A stretch of DNA of 64,000 bases, taken from contig NZ_CP054056.1 in assembly GCF_013283855.1 (NCBI RefSeq), positions 62,001 through 126,000 on the forward strand. The letters are read 5' to 3'. Below are positions 27,334 to 35,217 of this stretch, in pieces (position 1 is the stretch's first letter; each line of letters begins with the position of its first letter). A program made the translations under genes and the position numbers. This DNA is from Aquiluna borgnonia (lineage in GTDB: Bacteria; Actinomycetota; Actinomycetes; Actinomycetales; Microbacteriaceae). The notes beneath the pieces were generated by a model. It was given only the letters and a program-made list of their open reading frames with translations. It searched no databases and had not been told where the DNA came from.

Positions 27334-29432
27334 CTGCCACTCCTTTGTGCCCCTATATCCTGCCACTTCAGACGCAGTGAATTCACCACTACAGACACGG
27401 AGCTAAATGCCATGGCCGTACCAGCCAGTAGCGGGTTCAATAGTCCCAGGGCTGCAAACGGAATCAGCAGGACGTTGTAGCCAAAAGCCCAGCCCAGATT
27501 TTGCAGAATGTTGCGATGTGTTCTTTTGGCGAGCTTCAGGGCAAAGGCAATTGAGTTCGGATCATCATCCAGAATGGTTATCGCGCTGGCAGCCTGAGCC
27601 GCGTGGGCTCCCGATCCCATTGCAATTCCAACGTCTGCAGCACTCAGGGCCGCAACATCGTTGATGCCATCGCCAACCATTGCGGTCACTTCGTCGGCAG
27701 CCTTCAGTAGATCAAGCTTTTCCTCTGGAGATACCCCACCTCGGAAGCTATCCATGCCAAGTGATTCCGACACAAATTGGACCCTGGCGCTTTGATCGCC
27801 CGAGAGCAACATGGTTTCAAGCCCCATCTCTTGAAGCTTGGATACGGCCTGCTTGGCTCCGGGTCTAATTTCATCGCTAAGTTCAATTAGCGCATGCGCC
27901 CAACCCTCCCAAGCCACCACAACCAAGGTGTTGGGACCGGCAAGCACTAGAGCCTCGTCAAGTTCTACCTGGTTTGTGTACTGCCCAGGTTTTTCAACGC
28001 TGACCTTAAGACCATCTACCATTCCCACAGAACCTTGGCCCGCTATCTCTCGGGTTTCGCTGGCTGCCAGTGAATCATCAAGCTGAGCAATCGCCAGCGC
28101 CACAGGGTGCTTTGAACTGCGTTCTACAGCAGCCGCCATGGCGATGGCGCGTTCTTTCGAAACCCCACCCAACCCGATGGCTGAAACTACCTTGAGCTTG
28201 CCATCGGTGAGGGTGCCGGTCTTATCAAAAACCACCCTGGTCACCTTTGAGAGAAGGCGAAGGGAGTCTGGGTTTCGAATCACAATCGAGCGCTTGGTGC
28301 CAACCGAGGTTGCAACCACCAGGGACATCGGAACTGCGATTCCCAGCGCACACGGACAAGCAATTACCAGTACGGCAATTGCTGCTTGAACGGCAAAGTC
28401 CAACTCAGCCCCGAAAGCTAACCAGAGCAGCAGAGTTACTAAAGCAATCACGATCACAGCTGGCACAAAAACACTCGAGATGCGATCGGTTAGCGAGGCC
28501 AACTTGGTTTTCTGGGCGGTAGCCTCCCGAACCAGGTCGGCGATGCGGCTTAGTCGCGAAACCGAAGCACTGCCGAGAGCCTCAATTTCGATTTCTCCGC
28601 CCACAACTGTGGTTCCGGCGCTTAGGGTGTCGCCCGCTTTGAACTGCGCCGGGAGCGATTCTCCGGTGAGGGTCGAGGTATCGAGCTGTGCGAAATCGGA
28701 CATCAAAGTTCCATCAACGGGCAGTCGCTCCCCGAAGGCAATTAGGACTCGCATCCCCTTCTTCACCTCGGAGGATGCAATCACCTCGCGATTGCCATCG
28801 CGAATGATGGTTGCAGTTTCGGGGATGGCTGCTAACAGTGCCCGAACCGAATCCGTCGCGCTGCGCCTGGCTCTGACCTCAATGAAACGTCCGAAAAGCA
28901 CAACGGTTGGAACTACCGCGGCAACCTCAAAGTAGTTGTGGGTGTGGCCCTGGGCGATTAGGTAGACGCTGTAGCCGTAGGCCACCAGAGAACCCAGTGA
29001 CACCAGGGTGTCCATGGTGGTGTCCAGGTGGCGGAGGTTTTTGACTGCAGCGCTGTGGAATGGGTAGGCAACGTAGGCCAAAACTACGGTGGCGGCCGCC
29101 CAAACCACCAGGTGCGATCCCTCAAACTTCAGCTGCTCGACCATTCCCAGCAGCATCGCCAGGGTGGAGAGTAACCCACCCACCCAGAGCCTTGGCAAAA
29201 GCGAACTAAGTTCAGACCTACCCTCACCAACCTGGTAGCCGGCACTTGTAACGGCACTCTTGATGGTGTTTAGGTCAACCGGGGTGCTCAGCTGCAGGTG
29301 AGCTTTTTCAGTAGCAAAGTCAACGTATGCGGTAACCCCGGATACCCGATTAAGATTCTTCTCCACCCGCCTGGCACATGCCGTGCAGGTCATTCCCTCG
29401 ATATCGAGTTCGAGAAGTTCAGGTTTAGGCAT
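27330..29432 (-). CDS. copA: Copper-exporting P-type ATPase
   Basis: This P1B-type ATPase is 700 residues long and pumps Cu(I) out of the cytosol. An N-terminal metal-binding domain has GMTCTACARR (CxxC) at about residues 13-22. The membrane metal site is CPCALGIA, followed by DKTGTLT phosphorylation motif, the SKHPVALAI nucleotide-binding His-Pro, and GDGINDVAAL. Eight membrane helices are expected. It overlaps copZ by 8 bp and gabD by 4 bp. Confidence 0.95.
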   Translation of the reverse strand: MPKPELLELDIEGMTCTACARRVEKNLNRVSGVTAYVDFATEKAHLQLSTPVDLNTIKSAVTSAGYQVGEGRSELSSLLPRLWVGGLLSTLAMLLGMVEQLKFEGSHLVVWAAATVVLAYVAYPFHSAAVKNLRHLDTTMDTLVSLGSLVAYGYSVYLIAQGHTHNYFEVAAVVPTVVLFGRFIEVRARRSATDSVRALLAAIPETATIIRDGNREVIASSEVKKGMRVLIAFGERLPVDGTLMSDFAQLDTSTLTGESLPAQFKAGDTLSAGTTVVGGEIEIEALGSASVSRLSRIADLVREATAQKTKLASLTDRISSVFVPAVIVIALVTLLLWLAFGAELDFAVQAAIAVLVIACPCALGIAVPMSLVVATSVGTKRSIVIRNPDSLRLLSKVTRVVFDKTGTLTDGKLKVVSAIGLGGVSKERAIAMAAAVERSSKHPVALAIAQLDDSLAASETREIAGQGSVGMVDGLKVSVEKPGQYTNQVELDEALVLAGPNTLVVVAWEGWAHALIELSDEIRPGAKQAVSKLQEMGLETMLLSGDQSARVQFVSESLGMDSFRGGVSPEEKLDLLKAADEVTAMVGDGINDVAALSAADVGIAMGSGAHAAQAASAITILDDDPNSIAFALKLAKRTHRNILQNLGWAFGYNVLLIPFAALGLLNPLLAGTAMAFSSVSVVVNSLRLKWQDIGAQRSGS

Positions 29433-29646
29433 TCAGCTCGATAAATTCGGTCGCGGTGTAGCCAGCTTCGGCCACGGCCTCGGAGAGTTGCTCGTTGCTC
29501 ACGCCCTCAGCCTCAACGACTGCGTTACCTGCCGTGTGGTCAACCTTGACGCTTATGACACCTTCGAGGGTTGCCAGCTCGTTGGTGATGGTCATGGCGC
29601 AGTGCCCGCAGGTCATTCCGTCAATTTTGATTTCTAGCTTGGTCAC
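29425..29646 (-). CDS. copZ: Copper chaperone CopZ-like heavy-metal-binding protein
   Basis: This is a single 73-residue heavy-metal-associated domain with GMTCGHC, the Cu(I)-binding CxxC loop. The frame opens further upstream, but GTG 29646 has an AGGGAG site 5 nt before it and overlaps the stop of the previous gene (GTGA), giving the standard chaperone length. It should deliver copper to CopA, whose gene follows with an 8-bp overlap. Confidence 0.93.
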   Translation of the reverse strand: MTKLEIKIDGMTCGHCAMTITNELATLEGVISVKVDHTAGNAVVEAEGVSNEQLSEAVAEAGYTATEFIELNA

Positions 29647-30182
29647 TCGTGCTCCCTGTGGTTGTAGTTGCAGACATCTCCTGAGCAAAGCCTAGGTTTG
29701 TCTTTGGAAAATTTCATGTGAATCCAGCATCCCGCGCAAAAACCAAAGGCGGCTTCGGCAAATAGCAAAGATAAACAGAGCCCACACCACGCCAGCACAA
29801 TCTCATTTCGAATGCCTAGCCAACCCATCGCGAAGCAGGCGATTAGAACCATCACAAATCCAATGGCCCAGGCGGTTTGTTTGGGTTTTGCATCCACCCA
29901 TTCCGGGCGCTGGTTTCTGACGAGGAGGTCTGATATCACCAGGCTTGGGGTAAAGCGCTGACCGGCAAAAAGCCTGAGGAACATGTCGAACATGAACACT
30001 GCACCAAAGAATCTCATGAGAGAAAAATCCCCGGTGGTGAATGCGATTAGCCAGCCGGCAAAACCGAGCACAAAGAGCAGTCCAGCCGCTCCGCGAATAG
30101 CTCGCTCGTTGAATACCGGAAAGTCATATTCCTGAATCAGCACCCCAAATGAGGTGTGTTTAGGCGCTGAAGAGTTCGGCAA
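29643..30182 (-). CDS. DUF4395 membrane protein
   Basis: This 179-residue protein has about four transmembrane helices. The pattern FPVFNERAIRGAAGLLF and a RLFAGQRFTPS loop match DUF4395. A cysteine-bearing C-terminal part (GFCAGCWIHM, RLCSGDVCNY) is notable and could bind metal or take part in redox. Function is unknown. It overlaps arsR by 23 bp upstream and copZ by 4 bp downstream, so it belongs to the metal operon. Confidence 0.82.
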   Translation of the reverse strand: MPNSSAPKHTSFGVLIQEYDFPVFNERAIRGAAGLLFVLGFAGWLIAFTTGDFSLMRFFGAVFMFDMFLRLFAGQRFTPSLVISDLLVRNQRPEWVDAKPKQTAWAIGFVMVLIACFAMGWLGIRNEIVLAWCGLCLSLLFAEAAFGFCAGCWIHMKFSKDKPRLCSGDVCNYNHREHE

Positions 30183-30498
30183 TTCGGTTCCAGCGTTCTT
30201 TGTTGAGCGAGTACCAAACCCAGGTTCCGCGGCGCTCGCGGTTCAGAATTTCAGCCTCCACCAAAACCTTGAGGTGGTGGCTCACGGTTGGTTGAGTTAG
30301 GCCAAGGGGTCCGGTCAGGTTGCAGACGCAGTCCTCCTGCTGATCACCCCTGGCGATCATTGCAACAATCTGGAGTCTGGTCGGATCAGCAATGGCTTTG
30401 AGGGTGGCGGCGGTGGTCTCGGCGTGCTCGCGCGCGAGTGGGCTGGAGCCCGCCGTCGGGGCACACTCCAGTAACTCGAGCGGGATGTTTTTCACCAT
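30160..30498 (-). CDS. arsR: ArsR-family metalloregulator
   Basis: This 112-residue winged-helix repressor has EDCVCNL at about residues 55-61, the same place as the ELCVCDL arsenic site of classical ArsR, followed by the recognition helix TQPTVSHHLKVL. It should leave DNA on binding As(III), Sb(III) or a related metal. An AGAAGG site precedes the ATG. It is the first gene of the copper operon and divergent from the aquaporin and arsC genes. The palindrome between them is its likely operator. Confidence 0.92.
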   Translation of the reverse strand: MVKNIPLELLECAPTAGSSPLAREHAETTAATLKAIADPTRLQIVAMIARGDQQEDCVCNLTGPLGLTQPTVSHHLKVLVEAEILNRERRGTWVWYSLNKERWNRIAELFSA

Positions 30499-30512
30499 GT
30501 GTTAACCTTCTT

Positions 30513-30532
30513 GGATAGATAATCATCTATGC
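30513..30532. promoter_or_regulatory. Palindromic ArsR operator
   Basis: ATAGAT-AATC-ATCTAT (30515-30530) is a perfect 6-bp inverted repeat with a 4-bp spacer, halfway between arsR and the aquaporin gene. Its ATA...TAT ends resemble known ArsR/SmtB sites, and one operator here could control both directions. Binding is inferred from position and symmetry. Confidence 0.7.
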
Positions 30533-30570
30533 GCTCAACTACCCTAAACCATGAAAGTTAGGAACTTCCT

Positions 30571-31224
30571 GTGCCTTTTGCAAAGTATTTAGCCGAGTTA
30601 CTCGGCGTCGCCGGAATCGTTGCCACCGTCCTCGGTGCGGGTTTCATGGTTTCTAACCTGGGTGCCGAACCGGCGGTTGGACTGGCACTGATTGCCATGG
30701 CGGTTGCTGCCGTGCTTTTCATCGTGATCTCGATCTTTGGTCCGATCTCGGGAGCACACCTCAACCCGGCTGTGACACTGGTGATGCTGGTTCAAAAGTC
30801 GATCTCGCTGCGCGATGCAATTTTCTATGTCGCATTCCAACTGCTCGGAGCCGTTGCCGGCGCTGCGACTGCAAACCTGATGTACGAGCAGGCGGTAATT
30901 GGTGCCAATGGGACGGTTCGCGGTGGTACTGGACAGTTGATTGGCGAGTTCGTTGCAACGGTGGGACTGGTGTTCATTGTGCTGTCGCTAATAAAACTCA
31001 ATCAGGGTGCGCTGATCGCTCCTGCGGTAGGGCTTTGGATTCTCGCTGGTCACTTCTTCACCAGCTCAACCTCATTCGCAAACCCAGCAGTGACCTTCGG
31101 CCGAGCCCTTTCTGGTTCGGTGACTGGAATCGAGTGGGGCTCGGTTCCAGCTTTTGTGGGGGTCCAGCTGGTTGCTGGGTTAGCCGCTCTAGGTCTTTTC
31201 AAATTGGTATTCAGCTCTAAGTAA
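30571..31224 (+). CDS. Aquaporin (MIP family), likely arsenite channel
   Basis: This 217-residue MIP channel has six helices and both pore motifs: NPA in [10 protein letters not shown] near residue 68 and NPA in [12 protein letters not shown] near residue 172. It starts with GTG, with TTAGGA upstream. It lies between arsR and arsC in the place where other bacteria have an arsenite pump (arsB/acr3). AqpS-type channels in Sinorhizobium let arsenite made by ArsC flow out down its gradient, and the same role is likely here. Confidence 0.88.
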   Translation: MPFAKYLAELLGVAGIVATVLGAGFMVSNLGAEPAVGLALIAMAVAAVLFIVISIFGPISGAHLNPAVTLVMLVQKSISLRDAIFYVAFQLLGAVAGAATANLMYEQAVIGANGTVRGGTGQLIGEFVATVGLVFIVLSLIKLNQGALIAPAVGLWILAGHFFTSSTSFANPAVTFGRALSGSVTGIEWGSVPAFVGVQLVAGLAALGLFKLVFSSK

Positions 31225-31232
31225 GGAAGAAA

Positions 31233-31649
31233 ATGTCAAACCCAATCGCATCAGTAATGTTCGTCTGCATCCACAACGCTGGGCGCAGCCAGATGGCAGC
31301 CGCTTACCTGCAGCACCTGGCCGGAGACCGAGTAGAGGTTCGCTCCTCCGGAACCGCTCCTGCCGACACCGTGAACCCAGCGGTGGTTGAGGCCATGCTG
31401 GAAGAGGGCATTGACATCTCTGGCAACACCCCAAAGATTTTGACCGACGAGGCAGTTCTAGCCTCCGACTACGTCATCACCATGGGCTGCGGCGACAAGT
31501 GCCCGTTCTACCCCGGGAAGACCTACCTTGACTGGAAGCTAGCTGACCCAGCTGGTCAGGGAGTCGACTTTGTTCGTCCAATTCGCGATGAGATTCGCGG
31601 CATGGTTGAGGACCTAATTTCCAAGATCGACGCCAAGGCTGGTAACTAG
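31233..31649 (+). CDS. arsC: Arsenate reductase, LMW phosphatase type
   Basis: This 138-residue arsenate reductase carries the P-loop VCIHNAGRSQ (Cys12) and a GCGDKCPFYPG loop with two more cysteines. The latter resembles the mycothiol/mycoredoxin-linked corynebacterial enzymes more than the thioredoxin-linked staphylococcal type. It turns arsenate into arsenite, which the adjacent aquaporin can release. It lies 8 bp after the channel gene with an AAGGAAG site. Confidence 0.92.
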   Translation: MSNPIASVMFVCIHNAGRSQMAAAYLQHLAGDRVEVRSSGTAPADTVNPAVVEAMLEEGIDISGNTPKILTDEAVLASDYVITMGCGDKCPFYPGKTYLDWKLADPAGQGVDFVRPIRDEIRGMVEDLISKIDAKAGN

Positions 31650-31700
31650 CCGTTCAGCGGACATTTACCCACGAAACACCGCGGGTAAACCTGGTAAACC

Positions 31701-31712
31701 TAGCCTTTGGGG
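31701..31712 (+). promoter_or_regulatory. Leaderless promoter (-10 TAGCCT)
   Basis: TAGCCT (31701-31706) is followed by 6 bp and then ATG 31713 of the glycosyltransferase gene, matching the recurring spacing in this window. Confidence 0.45.
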
Positions 31713-32861
31713 ATGGTCACCAGGGTTGCAGTCGTTACAGAGAGCTTTTTGCCTCAGATTAACGGCGTCACCAACTCAGTGGTTAGAGTCCTGGAGACTC
31801 TGAAGCAGCACGAGATTGAAGCGGTGGTCATCGCCCCAACTTCGCCATCGAGCATGCATCTTGGGTTCAAGGTCCAAACCACCGCTGCGCTTCCGCTGCT
31901 GCAGTTTCCGGTTGCAATGCCCGGACCCAGCATCACCCGCTACCTCGATGAATTTCAGCCGGATTTGATTCACGTCGCAGCACCTTTCATGATCGGTGCT
32001 CAAGCGATTGCCTGGGGCCAGCGCAACAACGTGCCGACGGTTGCTATCTACCAGACCGATGTTGCCGGATATCTGGAGCGCTACAACCTTGCTTTTGCCA
32101 AGCCTGTGCTGGAGAGAATTGTGGCCAGCATTCACGCCGGAGCCACTCTAAATCTCGCCCCCACCGAGGAGACCGCGCAGTACCTGCGAGGCATCGGTGG
32201 CGGTCGAGTAAAGGTTTGGGGCAGAGGGGTCGACCTCGATCTATTCACCCCTAAGAACGTGGACGATGCCGAGACCCAAGCCATCAGGTCTCGCATCGCT
32301 CCCGACAATTCCAAGGTGGTGGGCTTCGTCGGACGCCTAGCGGCCGAGAAGCAGGTCCACCGCATGGCAGAGCTCTTTGGACTCCCCAACACCAGGTTCG
32401 TGATTGTGGGTGATGGCCCGGAGCGTGAGCGCCTACAGGAGCAGTTCGCAGGCTTCCCGGTCACCTTCACCGGTGCACTCAGCGGCCTTGAGCTGGCAAG
32501 AACCTACGCGGCCATGGACGTGTTCGTGCACTTTGGCACCGAGGAAACCTTTGGGCAGACTATTCAGGAGGCGCAAGCTTCCGGCTTAGCGGTTGTCGCC
32601 CCCAATGTTGGCGGCCCGAAGCACCTGATTCGCCACGGTGTCTCGGGATTTCTGGCTGATCCAACCAAACCAAATTCCTATCGAAAACTCGTTGCTGAGC
32701 TCTTGGCTAGTGATGGTTTGCGCCGCGATATCTCAACGGGAGCTGTGAGAAGTGTGGAGGGCCGCTCATGGGCTGCCAATAACGCTAAACTCTTGCAGTA
32801 TTACCGAGATGCGCTGGCTCAAACCGTTGAGCTGAGAGCGGAGCAAATTGAACTGGCTTGA
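31713..32861 (+). CDS. GT4-family glycosyltransferase (MgtA/PimB-like)
   Basis: This 382-residue GT-B enzyme has the N-terminal VTESFLPQINGVTNSV typical of actinobacterial mannosyltransferases, the GRGVDLDLFTP and GFVGRLAAEKQV donor-binding region and the GTEETFGQTIQEAQASG motif with the E-x7-E pair. It probably adds mannose from GDP-mannose to a membrane lipid such as a phosphatidylinositol mannoside or glycolipid. I chose ATG 31713 over an in-frame TTG at 31707. It overlaps the DedA gene by 14 bp. Confidence 0.88.
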   Translation: MVTRVAVVTESFLPQINGVTNSVVRVLETLKQHEIEAVVIAPTSPSSMHLGFKVQTTAALPLLQFPVAMPGPSITRYLDEFQPDLIHVAAPFMIGAQAIAWGQRNNVPTVAIYQTDVAGYLERYNLAFAKPVLERIVASIHAGATLNLAPTEETAQYLRGIGGGRVKVWGRGVDLDLFTPKNVDDAETQAIRSRIAPDNSKVVGFVGRLAAEKQVHRMAELFGLPNTRFVIVGDGPERERLQEQFAGFPVTFTGALSGLELARTYAAMDVFVHFGTEETFGQTIQEAQASGLAVVAPNVGGPKHLIRHGVSGFLADPTKPNSYRKLVAELLASDGLRRDISTGAVRSVEGRSWAANNAKLLQYYRDALAQTVELRAEQIELA

Positions 32862-33483
32862 TGCGCAAGAAATCATCAACGCGTTTGGTGACTACGTCGC
32901 AATCGCCGTCACAATAATCATTTTTCTCGAGACCGCTTTCATTCTCACCTCATTTTTGCCTGGCGATTCACTGCTGTTTCTAACCGGTCTTGCCCTCGCC
33001 ACCTCAACGGCGTGGCTGCCGGACTGGGTTGGGTTTATTTTGATTTGGCTGGCTGCATTTTTGGGCACTCAAACCGGTTACTGGGTCGGTTACAAAATTG
33101 GACCGCCGCTGTTTGAGCAGAACCGAAACTTCATCCTGAATCAAAAAGTCTTGGACCGCACCCACGAGTTCTTCGAGAAGTATGGAACCAGGGCAATCGT
33201 GCTGGCGAGGTTTGTGCCGATCCTCAGGGCCCTAATTCCAATGCTCGCGGGCATCTCGCGGATGGACATCAAGCGCTTCACCAGACTGAACCTCTTGGGA
33301 GCAACTCTCTGGATTGGGGTTTTCATGCTGGCCGGCTACTGGCTCGGGCAGATCCCTTACATCAAGGAAAACCTTGAGACCACCGTGATTCTGATCATCA
33401 TCGGAACCTCACTGCTTTTGCCCATTGAGCTGCTGCGCGATCGGCTGGCCAAGAACATCAACCAGCGCAAAACTAAGCGCTAA
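32848..33483 (+). CDS. DedA-family membrane protein
   Basis: This 211-residue DedA/SNARE-associated protein has about five membrane segments. ITSFLPGDSLLFLTG and FFEKYGTRAIVLARFVPILRALIPMLAG are shown here in part (FLPGDSLL; ARFVPILRALIP), both hallmark DedA motifs. DedA proteins are thought to flip undecaprenyl phosphate or other lipids. It starts with TTG inside the glycosyltransferase gene, so a common role in surface glycan assembly is possible. Its stop overlaps the convergent hydrolase by 11 bp. Confidence 0.9.
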   Translation: MNWLDAQEIINAFGDYVAIAVTIIIFLETAFILTSFLPGDSLLFLTGLALATSTAWLPDWVGFILIWLAAFLGTQTGYWVGYKIGPPLFEQNRNFILNQKVLDRTHEFFEKYGTRAIVLARFVPILRALIPMLAGISRMDIKRFTRLNLLGATLWIGVFMLAGYWLGQIPYIKENLETTVILIIIGTSLLLPIELLRDRLAKNINQRKTKR

Positions 33484-34366
33484 CCAACTCCCAGGTTGGG
33501 TGCTGGTCCTTGGGCGCATAGGGGGTTAGCTGCAGGTGCTTGGGCAGCATGCCATCCCCTGAGGTCTTGCCCTTGAGGCGGCGATCAAAAAATGGAATCA
33601 CGTCTCTGCCAACCCACCGCACCGTCTCAATTAGGCCCCTCGAAACTGGCGCGAGCTGGCTTATGTCAGGCTGGGGGAAACGGTAGTTGAGGTTTAGCAG
33701 TTCAGCGGCCTGGTTGGCGATCGCGATGTGGCCGTGGCCCGAGAAGTGAACCATGTCATCGGCCCAGAAGACCAACTGCTCAAAATCTCTAATTCCGTAA
33801 ACATCCAGGACCGGCAGGTCAAATTCGTCCGCGACAGTTTCGATCAGGGTAGAAAACAACTCGGCTTTGTGTCGCAGTGGCTTGAAAACTCGAAGGTGAA
33901 GCGGGTTGATGGTATTTGCCACCACTACGTCGCAGCCGGCGGCCAGCAGCTGCTCAATTCCATCCCTGAGCAGTTCGCGCAGCTTTGGAAGCGACTGGGG
34001 CTTTGACATCAAATCATTGGAGCCCGCCATAACGGTTACCAGGTCTGGCTGAAGGTTGAGCGCCGCCGGCAACTGCTCGGTCATGATTTTTGAGAGCTTG
34101 GATCCTCTGAGCGCGAGGTTGGCATAGTGGAATTCGTAATTAGAATCGCTGGCTTCGCGGGCGAGAATGCCTGCTAGGCGATCGGTCCAGCCGTTGTGAT
34201 AGCGGTCAGCTTGAAAGGTGAAGTCACCCAGGCCCTCGGAGAGCGAATCTCCGATTGCCACGTAGGAGCGGTAAGGCTTACCAATCACGACACCATGGAA
34301 CGTTTGCATGGTGAACCAAAGGTTTCCACTAACCCTCGTGTTGGTTGACTGCCGGTAAATGTTCAC
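33473..34366 (-). CDS. SGNH/GDSL hydrolase
   Basis: This 297-residue esterase or lipase-like protein has GDSLSEGL as block I, MAGSNDLM as block III (GxND) and DMVHFSGHGH as block V (DxxH). It has no signal peptide. The frame begins at GTG 34366 within the palindrome CACAGCGCTGTG (34364-34375), but ATG 34309 (MQTFHGVV) would start nearer the conserved fold. The choice is open. The substrate is unknown. Confidence 0.85.
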   Translation of the reverse strand: MNIYRQSTNTRVSGNLWFTMQTFHGVVIGKPYRSYVAIGDSLSEGLGDFTFQADRYHNGWTDRLAGILAREASDSNYEFHYANLALRGSKLSKIMTEQLPAALNLQPDLVTVMAGSNDLMSKPQSLPKLRELLRDGIEQLLAAGCDVVVANTINPLHLRVFKPLRHKAELFSTLIETVADEFDLPVLDVYGIRDFEQLVFWADDMVHFSGHGHIAIANQAAELLNLNYRFPQPDISQLAPVSRGLIETVRWVGRDVIPFFDRRLKGKTSGDGMLPKHLQLTPYAPKDQHPTWELVSA

Positions 34367-34375
34367 AGCGCTGTG
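34364..34375. repeat. 12-bp perfect palindrome
   Basis: CACAGCGCTGTG is a perfect palindrome between the GDSL hydrolase and the promoter of the leader peptide. It could be an operator for either side. No matching copy was noticed elsewhere. Confidence 0.4.
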
Positions 34376-34394
34376 GAAACATTCAGCATCAAAT

Positions 34395-34423
34395 TTGACT
34401 TTTGACCTTTAGTTATGGATGAT
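34395..34423 (+). promoter_or_regulatory. Promoter of the Met/Cys leader peptide
   Basis: TTGACT (34395-34400) and GATGAT (34418-34423) are 17 bp apart, the ideal spacing. The expected transcription start, 7-8 bp further on, coincides with the ATG at 34431, so the leader peptide would be leaderless. Confidence 0.55.
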
Positions 34424-34430
34424 TTCAGCA

Positions 34431-34517
34431 ATGTCTACTCGAGTGAAGTCCATCGCGCTGGTTACCAGCGCCATGATGTCCTGCTCGATGTGTATGTGCA
34501 TGCGCATGTGCCGCTAA
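34431..34517 (+). CDS. Met/Cys-rich leaderless leader peptide
   Basis: A 28-codon open frame ends in MSCSMCMCMRMCR. In all it has 7 Met and 4 Cys, with 10 of the 14 codons from 15 to 28 being Met or Cys. Its ATG sits at the predicted transcription start. It lies about 100 bp upstream of a wHTH regulator gene. An inverted repeat GCGCTGGT-T-ACCAGCGC (34455-34471) is inside it. GTGCCG at its end (34508-34513) can pair with CGGCAC (34545-34550), and a hairpin GCACG/CGTGC (34567-34581) follows. This fits a ribosome-based attenuator sensing Met or Cys supply. Mycobacteria have comparable leaderless poly-cysteine uORFs, but the role here is inference. Confidence 0.6.
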   Translation: MSTRVKSIALVTSAMMSCSMCMCMRMCR

Positions 34518-34614
34518 TCGACCCAGCTAGTTCGATTCAGCCAACGGCACCAGCACCCCAACAAACGCACGTGATTCGTGCACCAGTTTCCGCACACACT
34601 CTAAGGACCTAAAA

Positions 34615-35208
34615 ATGACAAACCTCACCACCACCAAGCTGGAAGCCAAAGGCTTCGCCCTCTACGTTGGAATCTCAGAGCAGGACGCCGAGGCCGCTGG
34701 CCTGAGCCTCGCCGAAATTGCCACCGAACTTCGTGCCACCATCGCTCGCCTGCTCCCCGAAAAAGCCAGCGAAACCTATGCCACCCTGGCCTTAGCTCCG
34801 GAGGGCGTAACCGGGCGAAACCTAGACATCACTCGCGTTGCACTGAAAGAGCCCAAGGCCACCGCAACCAAAGAAACCAAGGCAGCCGAACAGGAAGCCG
34901 CCAAAGGACTGGTGGTTGATCTGGTTAGGCGCCGCCTGTTTGTTGATGGCCGTAACGCTCAGCTCACCTGCAAGGAATTTGAGCTTTTTGCCTTCCTGAT
35001 TGAGAACACCGGCAGGACCGTGACTCGTCAGGAGATCGCGGCCATCTCGGAACGCTGCGGAGAACCAACCCCGAACGCAAGAACCATAGACGTCCACGTC
35101 AGAAGACTACGCGGAAAGATTGAGGGCTACGAAGACGTGATTCGGACCGCTCGTGGTCAGGGTTACCGATTCGATAAGCACCCCGATGTCCTAATCGAGG
35201 AGCTCTAG
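34615..35208 (+). CDS. OmpR-type winged-helix regulator without a receiver domain
   Basis: This 197-residue protein has a C-terminal Trans_reg_C winged helix at about residues 98-190 (LVVDLVRRRLFVDG, LTCKEFELFAFLI, RTIDVHVRRLRGKI, RTARGQGYRF). The N-terminal 95 residues are not a phosphorylation receiver and end in an Ala/Lys/Glu-rich linker, and I do not recognise them. No kinase is nearby. An AAGGA site lies 7 nt before the ATG. The Met/Cys leader peptide upstream suggests its synthesis may follow sulfur amino acid supply. Its TAG stop is part of the next gene's -10 box. Confidence 0.85.
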   Translation: MTNLTTTKLEAKGFALYVGISEQDAEAAGLSLAEIATELRATIARLLPEKASETYATLALAPEGVTGRNLDITRVALKEPKATATKETKAAEQEAAKGLVVDLVRRRLFVDGRNAQLTCKEFELFAFLIENTGRTVTRQEIAAISERCGEPTPNARTIDVHVRRLRGKIEGYEDVIRTARGQGYRFDKHPDVLIEEL

Positions 35209-35217
35209 ACTCAAAAG
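35206..35217 (+). promoter_or_regulatory. -10 box built on a stop codon
   Basis: TAGACT (35206-35211) starts with the stop codon of the wHTH gene and ends 6 bp before ATG 35218, so the next gene should be transcribed leaderless from within the upstream gene's end. Confidence 0.55.

Noticed and set aside
34415-34612. A 65-residue open frame overlapping the leader peptide
   Set aside because: It lacks a ribosome site, is rich in His/Pro/Ala as expected from an out-of-frame reading, and the 28-codon frame at 34431 fits the promoter better.
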